From NCBI GenBank assembly GCA_973895155.1, contig OZ316895.1, positions 9,672,001 to 9,736,000 of the forward strand: a stretch of 64,000 bases of DNA, read 5' to 3'. The first letter of the stretch is position 1. Each line of letters opens with the position of its first letter. The translations under genes were made by a program, and so were the position numbers. Shown one piece after another: positions 56,527 to 64,000 of the stretch. Source of the stretch: Marsupella aquatica. Taxonomy: Eukaryota > Marchantiophyta. The notes below the pieces were generated by a model. The model was not told the origin of the DNA. It searched no databases and saw nothing but the letters and a program-made list of their open reading frames with translations.

Positions 56527-59085
56527 TCAGCCAGGGTGGCGAGGGCCAAGAGGGCCAGAGATATATTTCTCCACATAATGCAGTCTTTTTTTTTTGCTCT
56601 CAGAATCCGAGCAGAGGGCCACCGACCGTAGGTGGAAGACAATAGAAGAGGCAGTAGCATAGGGGGAGAAAACTAACTGGGTACCCTGAAACAGCCGAGC
56701 GTTTCGATTTTTCCAAAGGGTCCACAGGGTTTTGTATAAGACAAATAGGCGAGCAGATAGACAAGGAGAACGCCCGAGGGCCATATCTAAGGTGCTCAGA
56801 AAAGAGTGGCCGCCCGGGAGGTGAGACAAAGCTGGGACACGTTCGTAGAATCAGGCCGTGCGGTTCCAGGCAGCAATAGCTTGAGGACAGGAGACGAAAA
56901 TGTGCTGGCTATCTTCGATCAACACTCTACAGAATGGGCAGCAGCCATCCTCCATTCCCACACTGGCGAGCTCTCTTCCCAGTGAACAGTCCAGCAGCGA
57001 TGACTCTCCAGAGGAATACCTTCCCTCTATGAGACAAGTCCGAACGCCAGATCCTTCTCCAACGGCGCTGCCAAACCAAAGCCGAATCCAAAGAATTCCA
57101 ACGAATGTTAAAAGAAGCATAATCACAAGAGGAATTATCCAGATAAGAATAAGCTAGCGAGCTGCTCAAAAGACAGGGACCACGTAATTTTTTACATCCC
57201 TGGCAGTACCAATGAGAGGCATCAAAGCAACCAGAAGGAGAGGGAGGGGGTCCACTCTGGACGATCATAAAAATGTGTGCCAGAAGAGCCAGATACGTGG
57301 TGCCCAAGCCGCGACACCTGGAAAACCTGGCCGAAAAATCAACCCAGCCCCCCATGGTCCAATCCCACAGGTCATACACCAAACGAATGTTAATACGAGT
57401 ACAGGCCGAGATAATATAAGAAAGAGAAGAGAGAGGGAGGTCATGGGAACGGAAGGTCAGAAGAAGAAAATCCTGTATTCTCCATCTGGCCGGAATAAGA
57501 TGAGAACTAGAGACGCATAGAAGTTTCCTTCGAATCCGGACCCATGCCTTCCAGATCCCGGCTGTGTAATGCATTCCTCTAAATCTAGAAGGGGAAGAGA
57601 ACAGGAACCGGTCCATAATATTATAGCCTGATTGACGTAAGGAGACCGAATTGTGCCATGCAGCGAGGCGGAGATTCTCAGAGAAAAGGATTGATCACTC
57701 AGTGTTTGGTTCTGTAATCATCCTAACAGCCCATCTAGCAAGCAAAGCGGAAGCTTGCAAATGGATGTTCTTAAATTCGAGACCCCCGTCTTGCTTACGG
57801 CCTGACATCCGATCCCAGGACACAAGCGGGGTCTTCCTTCCTCCATCTTTGTTAAATCCCCAAAGGAAGTCCTTACAAATCTTCTGAATTTTATCCGTTA
57901 GGCTCCCGGGAAAGAGAGTGTACATCATGTGATATACGGACATTGAAAGGAGCACTTGCTTAATCAAAAGGACTCTTCCTGTGAAGGAAAAACTTTTGTT
58001 GGACCAAGCAGCTAGTCGCTTATTTATTTTCTTCAAGCAAAATTCTTGAAACTGTAAACGTGTTAGATGCTGACCAAGCCCCCAGATAGCTTGTTAATTG
58101 GCCTTGCGGAATAATAATACAATTAGAGTTCACTAGCCAAACAGGTGGGGATTCCAGGCAGAAAAGCAGAACCTCCGTTTTTTCAAGGTTTAGGCGAGCA
58201 CCTACAGCCAATTCATACAAATTCATAACCTCCCGGATTTCCAAAAAACACTGTTCCCTAGTTGGGGTCAGAATTCCTAGATCGTCCGCAAAGAAACGGT
58301 GAAAGAGGGAGAGTTGATTGTTTACTTTGATTCCGTGGACCTCACCAGACAACAAAGCAGTGTCGAAAACGTCCATAAGAGGCTGGGTTGACAATGCATA
58401 AATGAGGGGGGCAAGGGGACAGCCCTGACGAACACCACGAAGGAGGAGGATTGGTTCAGTAAATTGGCCATTAACGTGGACTTTCGCAGAGGCATGGTTC
58501 ATTAGTCCCATTATAATACGGGTCAACTGTGTACTCATCCCCGAGGCCAAAAGAGTATCCCTTATGTAACGGTGATCTACTCTATCGAATGCCTTAGAAA
58601 AATCCATCTTCAGGAAGAGAGCCGGAATGTTGGTGGTGGTGAGCCAATCCGAAGCTAACCAGGCCATCGATACGTTGTCCAGTATCTGCCGCCCTGGCAC
58701 AAAGCCTGTCTGCTGGATGTTAACCATCTTCGGTAGGACCCTGCGTAACCTCAAAGCAATCAGTTTTGCAACAATTTTATATGCTATGTTAAGGAGGGTA
58801 ATGGGCCTCCAGTCTGAAAGTCTAGATCTATCTGATGTTTTCGGGACCAACTTGATGACGCCATCCAAGAACCCTGGCAGTATAATACCATCACCCCAAA
58901 AGGATATAAGCATATCGAGGAAAAGCGGAGAAATAAACTCCCAACAACTCAGGAAAACCTCAATTGTGAGTCCGTCAATACCTGGGGCTTTCTTCCTTTT
59001 TATCTGATTTGCAGCAGAAAATAACTCATCGGCAGTAGGGACTGAGTCCAATAGTTGAGACTCAACGGGAGAAATACGGGGGAAC
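56527..59085 (-). pseudogene. LINE ORF2 remnant: reverse transcriptase and zf-RVT
   Basis: RT motifs are KKAPGIDGLTIEVF near 58985, LSDWRPITLLNIAYKIVAKL near 58815, TGFVPGRQILDN near 58705, LKMDFSKAFDRVDH near 58600, GVRQGCPLAPLIY near 58430 and an intact FFADDLGIL near 58295. A frameshift occurs near 58030. The next frame carries WSNKSFSFTGRVLLIKQVLL and, after a TGA at 57695, runs on to 56927. A second frameshift near 57000-57100 leads to a zf-RVT finger with CPFCRVLIEDSQHIFVSC near 56920. The catalytic box is intact, but the truncation and shifts make it inactive. The protein frame that starts upstream of 59085 is host sequence joined by chance. Confidence 0.9.
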
Positions 59086-59102
59086 GATGCCTCTACCACT
59101 TT
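59086..59102. repeat. LINE-2 target site duplication, right
   Basis: Identical to 54769-54785. Confidence 0.9.
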
Positions 59103-61217
59103 GTACTTTGTTTGGTCTTTTTGTGGATACATTTGGGATTTCTACTTTCTTTGTAACACCTGTGAAGATACACATTCGGCAAAGTCATAGTCTATGCTTT
59201 TCGGAATCAAGTTTACTAGAGTCTGGTTCCACTTAGGCACATTTAAAAGATTTTACTAAGATCACAACGGAGCTCAGGACCCTTTTTGTGCTCATATTCT
59301 TCCTATTCTAAGAATGTCCGTAGAGACATATCTCCTGTTGAGTCAAACAAATTGTTGCTTGATAAGCATTCAGCAGCTCAGCACTAAAAACAAACTTAAT
59401 TCCTTTAATGATTTTTTTGTAATTTGCAGTGCATTTAAGGAGACATGCCCAACCAGGATTGAATAGATCATTATGGATCTTCTAGTTTACTAAAAATAGT
59501 TAAAATTAGAAATGGATTAGGTTTTTAAGTGTATGGACATCTTGCTGTCAGAGCATTATTGGCAATAATAGCCCCTTATAACTCAAGCTAGAGCCCTACT
59601 GTAGTATTTCAGGGAGTTATAGTTCACAATGCCTTGTAAACAGGCAATTACTACAACCACTTTCTCTGCCCCAATGATATGGAGGTTTTCTCCTTTCCTC
59701 TTTCATGGGTGTGTAGCTTTTAGCAATGCAGTTGCTCTGCTAGAAGGAAAAAGGGAAAACCAAACAGTCTAAATATTCGGGACTTCATAAGGAATGGGAG
59801 ACCCGTCTTCTTTCTTCTAGCAATTGTAACCATTCAAATGTGTGAATTTATCAGATTTCACTTTACTTCAACTTGGGACGGATCTTAGGGCACCTGGTAG
59901 TGAGGCCCTTGTGGGTCCCATGTTTTTGCTACGTGGCCATGTTTTTTTATAAAAAAAAGTATTACTTGGTTATTTTTATGTGGTATCATTTTGGATCTGG
60001 CATTTATGTTAAGTGTACGCAATCAGTTCCACCTTTGTGATGGGGAGTGAAATGCCATACAGAAAATAATTGATTATAAATAGTGAAGCCTGACATTGAC
60101 ATAGATATCCTATCCCCGGGCTTCGTTCGTTTAGGAGACACGTCTGGCGTCTCGCTTACCAACACGTGGCTGGAGAGTGCCCTTGACCCAGAAAAACGGG
60201 TGGTTACTTTTTGTCCTTGTCAGCGCCGAACACGCTGTGGAAATGCTCACCATACGGTACGCTTCTGTTTCAGATTGTACTGTATGGTGTGGGACTGTAC
60301 ACTTGACCCAACAGATGAACGGACCGTATGGTAGTTAGTGAGTGGGTGCACCAGGACCGTCCATTTCCTCGTTGGCTCGTCCTGTATGAAAGTTTTCTAA
60401 AAGGTTTGTTTCGGGAATTTGAGAGGTAGGAGTGAAAAGAGAGTGATACCGAGGTTCAACTCGGTCCTTGCAACATAGCCGGCTCTTGATAAATGCAAAA
60501 GTTGCTAAGTGCAAGGTGTTATGTTCTTTTTTTCTTTTCTTTTTTTTAAAGGGAAATATGCGAAACCCCATAGAAAGTGAAGAGTTAGCCACAATAGTTG
60601 AATCCAAGACCTATCAATTATTACTCAAAATCAATAGCTTGAGTAATCAGTCATGTCTCTGTGGGCCTGTTCTTCCTTTTTTAACAAGGAATTTACATTT
60701 TGTTGCACCTTTTTTAAGTGCAAAAAGGCTTAACATATTCTGGTGAAACCCTTGCAGACTTGTAGGTCAGTGCACAATCCCATCAAATTGCATTTGATAA
60801 ATGCATGGCTGCCCTTGGTTATTAGAGTAGAACATGCACTTAAGTATAGAGAAGTCTGGCAACAACATACACAAGACACCAACTAGCATGCACACACCTA
60901 CATAGGAGAGATACGTGGTTCACCTTTGACAAAGGTTACGTCCACGGGAACGCAAGGGCTTTACTAAGCTTTGACCACCATAGCCACAACAATCCCCCAA
61001 GTACAAGCTCCACCATTGCCAGCCTAGCTCCTACCTTGCTCCTCCACAAATGAGCATGAGACTCTCCAAGGAGCTCTCCCTTGCCCCTCAAAATGCTAGA
61101 ACTCTAGTTGTGTCTAATCACCACTGTCCCTAATGTTAATTAGAATAAGAGAGTTAACCAAGACTAGAGCTAACCCTGGCTAACATTCTTAGGGAGAGTT
61201 AACCCTCACATTACGGA
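59103..61217. other. Intergenic, no supported gene
   Basis: Low-complexity and AT-rich DNA with T-rich runs near 60530. 60880-61060 (TACGTGGTTCACC ... TACGTCCACGGGAACGC) resembles sequence often seen in old copia-type LTRs, but no ends can be defined. Confidence 0.4.
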
Positions 61218-61220
61218 GTA

Positions 61221-61454
61221 GAACACCACATTTAGGGGAACATGGCTACAATGACAACATGCGCATAATCACAACATAAGATGCCTAAAGAACTTCCTTG
61301 CTTCACTTGCACTTCTTCAATCTTACACAATAATGTTGAACACCAAATTTAGGCCAACATGGGTGCAACAACAAGTGGACGCATTGACACATTAGATGCC
61401 TTAACAACTTTCTTGCTTCACTTGCATTTCTTTGATCTTACTCAATATTGTGGA
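61221..61454 (+). repeat. Two-copy ~117-bp tandem repeat
   Basis: Units start near 61221 and 61338 with GAACACCA(C/A)ATTTAGG. A third, more diverged relative lies near 61860-62000 (CTTGCTTCACTTACATG). Confidence 0.7.
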
Positions 61455-62387
61455 GTAAATGATTGCTAGTTAAGACATCATGCACATGTGCAACATCTGA
61501 TGAACACACAAATAATCAACACAAGAAATACACAGTTCACTTCTTCAAAGGATAGTCCACAGCCTGAATACACAAAACTAAATTATTGAACTCTAAACAT
61601 GTCTGAGTCTCCACAAAGTAAACTCTCTGTACCTATAAGATGGCTTGGTAACAATACAGCTAATTTTCATTCACAAGCTAAATCCACTATCTGAATATAG
61701 TAGTGACATATCTAACCTTAACCAGGTACCTTATTATTGTTAGACTAATTTTAGATCTGAGAGTAAATGCACAAAAATTCTGTCTTCATTACGATCATTG
61801 TCTTCCTCAAACTCATGCTTGCATACTAAATTTGCACACTTGAGTGAAATGACAACATTGCTACAATGGCCACAATGCTTGCATGGTTCAAACAACCTCA
61901 TGGCTGCAATGACCTGCATGGTTGTGATGACAACATGGTCAGGATGATTGCATGGCCGCAATGACACATACCCTTAACAAATTTCTTGCTTCACTTACAT
62001 GTGTTTGGCTCAACCCTCCAACAATAATACATATTACGTTTGAGAGTGAAAATGTGACAAGAAATTAAGCAATCATTTTTGGAAATGTGTCATTCTCGAT
62101 TTTTAACAAAATTAAAAATATTACATTGGCGAAAGCTATTTCCAAACTCCTTCTAACCAGCCTAGGAACAAGTGAGACTTAAAGTGTAAGGGATGTCATT
62201 GTCCATGGAAGTTCTAGGGTTCAGGATTTGGGTCAATATCTTTTCTTTAAAGAGGGCAGCCCGCAAAAGAGGTCAAAGGCTGCTATAGTCATATGTCAAA
62301 GAATGGGGTGAAATGAAAAGACGATCACTATTGTAATTAAGTAAAAAAAACCATAAATTGTTAACACAGCCACTTACTGACTCATGA
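61455..62387. other. Intergenic, no supported gene
   Basis: Only short frames and diverged copies of the 61221 repeat are seen. Confidence 0.45.
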
Positions 62388-62536
62388 AACTCTGGTTGAG
62401 GTCATATAGCAATGCTATGAACTCAAAGTTGTCTCATTATGGTTGTCTCATTTTTGTCCAGTAACTCTGGTTGAGGTCATGAAGCAATGCTATGAACTCA
62501 AAGTTGTCTCATTATGGTTGTCTCATTTCGGTCCAG
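62388..62536 (+). repeat. Two-copy ~75-bp tandem repeat
   Basis: Units at 62388-62462 and 62463-62536, starting AACTCTGGTTGAGGTCAT, are nearly identical. Confidence 0.88.
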
Positions 62537-62979
62537 CAAAATACCTAGTGAATTAAGGCAAAGCACATCCCAAATGCCTTTCTGGCAATTTCAGCCTCTA
62601 TTTGAGCTGTGGGTAGTTTGATTGAAATTCACTGCTCAACTCATTCAGGATTCCTACACAAGAGCGTCACCCCAATTCGGCCACATTATTACGGACCACT
62701 CTAGTAACCTCAAGAAGACTAGCCTGATCACCGGTTCCTTGAACATAAACAGAGATAAGGCAAAAGAAAATCTCGCAAATACATTTTTGTAATTATTCCC
62801 ATCTATCTTTCCTCCCATTCCTATTTTCTGGATACACTCCCCTTTGAGGCTTCACTCCATATAGGAGCCCTTAACATTCACTCCAGAGAGTAGCCCTTAA
62901 CAGTAGGTTTGAATTGAGCCCTATTAGTAAAATACTAGCCCTGACTACTAGTGCTTTGAACAAGAATAGATCTGAAGAC

Positions 62980-63207
62980 AATAAAATATCACCAAAATAT
63001 ATACCTTATTTACATTTGAATGATAAAGAAATCATCATACATGTAATAGTTTTAATAATCATTGAGAACATACCATACTCTTTTCTATTGCACATTTATC
63101 TTTCTATGCACATATGTTATGGTGGGGGCATAGAACACATTTTTCTAATGCAAATAGAAATCATGACCAAAAGCATATATGATTATCATTCCACATACAT
63201 TATAGTT
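62980..63207 (+). repeat. Dispersed repeat, copy 2
   Basis: Related in the same orientation to 827-1055, with point differences and small indels throughout. Confidence 0.7.
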
Positions 63208-63863
63208 ATCTGTACACTTAGCTTATAATTGACTCTTTATAAGTAAGACAAGCCCTATGCCCGTGTGTTGCATGGCGCAAGGAGGGCCGGTCCATAGGGA
63301 GTAGGGCAGGGGCATTTATGGGGCAGCGGGAAGCATAGGGGTGCACATTTACTCCATCAATGGTTAGGAAAAACAACCAATTGAAATCCAACCACTGTGG
63401 ATCTTTATCGCCCAAGAGCTTTTTTGTATTGGGATGAAGGACCAAAAAAAAATGGGATCTGTTATTATAGTTGTAGATAATAATAATATAGACCTGGTAG
63501 GCTAAGGCCTTTGGGATCAAGAAGAACATTAAAACTGTCCCATGGGAGTGTCAAAGTCTATGAACCCGCCCAACAAGGCTTTCATTGCGACACAGGCTCT
63601 CGATTCTCGCCAAGGCTCCCAAAAACCCAAACCCACGAAATCCTTCCTACCGACCTTCTCAAGATTTTCCCCGGCACTCTCTTGTCTTCTGCAATCCAAA
63701 GTACCAAATTCGATACTGCAGCGCAAATCCAGACCTCCCTCCTCGTTGGCATTGCATCTTCGTCAGCATTCGCGGGATAATCAGCAACAGCGGACTGTTG
63801 TTCACTAAGATCGATTACAATCAGTCAATCTATCTGCCTGCGAAGAAATAGCTTGGAATCGAA
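63208..63863. other. Upstream region of the prefoldin gene
   Basis: Several overlapping short frames occur at 63511-63851 and none has a domain. This is expected to contain the promoter and 5' untranslated region of the prefoldin 3 gene. Confidence 0.5.
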
Positions 63864-63991
63864 ATGCCCGCGGAGGCCTCAGCTTCGGAGCGGCGGGGCA
63901 TTCCCGCTGCCCCCTTCGTGCATGATGTGCAGAGCTTCCTCACGCAGTCCAACTACGACGCCTCCTCCGCTCTTGCCGCTCTGCAAGATCG
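63864..63991 (+). CDS. PFD3: Prefoldin subunit 3, first exon (partial)
   Basis: The start ATG at 63864 gives MPAEASASERRGIP followed by AAPFVHDVQSFLTQSNYDAS and SALAALQDR. RRGIP-x-A-x-FV-x-DV-x-x-x-L at the N-terminus, then a leucine/alanine helix ending in LQ-[ED]-R, matches eukaryotic prefoldin subunit 3 (VBP1 homolog). The exon ends at a good donor, GATCG|GTAACT, at 63991/63992. Prefoldin is a cytosolic hexamer that hands unfolded actin and tubulin to the CCT chaperonin; subunit 3 is one of two alpha-type subunits. The rest of the gene lies outside the window. Confidence 0.85.
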
Positions 63992-64000
63992 GTAACTTTC

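Larger units (their letters stand above)
54786..59085 (-). mobile_element. 5'-truncated LINE retrotransposon
   Basis: The element is 4.3 kb on the minus strand, flanked by a perfect 17-bp duplication. The 3' end is A-rich (plus strand CTTTCTTTTTTCTTTTTTTTT from 54786). It starts inside ORF2, just before the RT domain, so ORF1 and the endonuclease are missing, the usual result of incomplete reverse transcription. It belongs to a different subfamily from the LINE at 2978: the tail is poly-A-like rather than TAAA, and the ~1.7-kb stretch after zf-RVT is longer. Confidence 0.92.

Noticed and set aside
1-64000. CRISPR array, bacterial operon or phage features
   Set aside because: No regularly spaced short repeats with unique spacers are seen, and all recognised genes are plant nuclear genes or plant mobile elements.

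Overview
This is nuclear DNA of a land plant. The evidence is a spliced LHCII chlorophyll a/b-binding protein gene, a nuclear gene for plastid ribosomal protein uL5, a plant-type U1 snRNA, the first exon of prefoldin subunit 3, GT-AG introns, and abundant Ty3/gypsy (Athila/Tat-like), LINE, MULE, hAT-like and SINE-like repeats. I cannot name the species. The intron in the LHCII gene and the repeat-rich landscape fit a seedless plant, but that is only a guess.

Layout. 1-2960 is repeat-like DNA with no gene I can support. 2978-9802 is a full-length but inactivated LINE (+) with a perfect 17-bp target duplication; its endonuclease region holds a 296-bp hAT-like MITE. 9820-13900 is gene-poor and carries SINE-like sequences. 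13976-15067 (-) is the LHCII gene. 16269-39956 is a Mutator-like element (9-bp TSD, ~60-bp TIRs). It carries an N-terminal transposase-like fragment and a broken copy of a C11orf68/UPF0696-like gene. That gene fragment is split by an 18.75-kb Athila-like LTR retrotransposon (19396-38149, -, TSD GGGAA) with ~4-kb LTRs. The pol gene of this element is in turn split between RNase H and integrase by a 4.67-kb solo LTR of a second, diverged family (24694-29362, TSD TGGAA). 42522-42681 (+) is a U1 snRNA gene followed by a 4-copy tandem array. 44997-46323 (-) is plastid uL5. 50165-53537 (-) is a six-exon gene for an unrecognised, probably plastid, membrane protein. 54786-59085 (-) is a 5'-truncated LINE with an intact FADD box and a perfect 17-bp TSD. 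The window ends in the first exon of prefoldin 3 (63864-63991, +).

The most unusual feature is inside the LTRs. Both LTR families, otherwise strongly diverged, encode a long sense-strand protein within the LTR itself. Each has an N-terminal region, a low-complexity linker, a homologous ~170-residue domain (with FGLPxG, NGFxxxTC and AQV blocks) and a long coiled coil. In the 18.75-kb element a TATA box lies ~100 nt upstream of this ORF inside the LTR. The LTR ORF would therefore be the first ORF of the genomic transcript, ahead of gag, and would be present again at the 3' end. Both copies are now broken, almost entirely by changes explainable as C-to-T, as expected of silenced, methylated copies.
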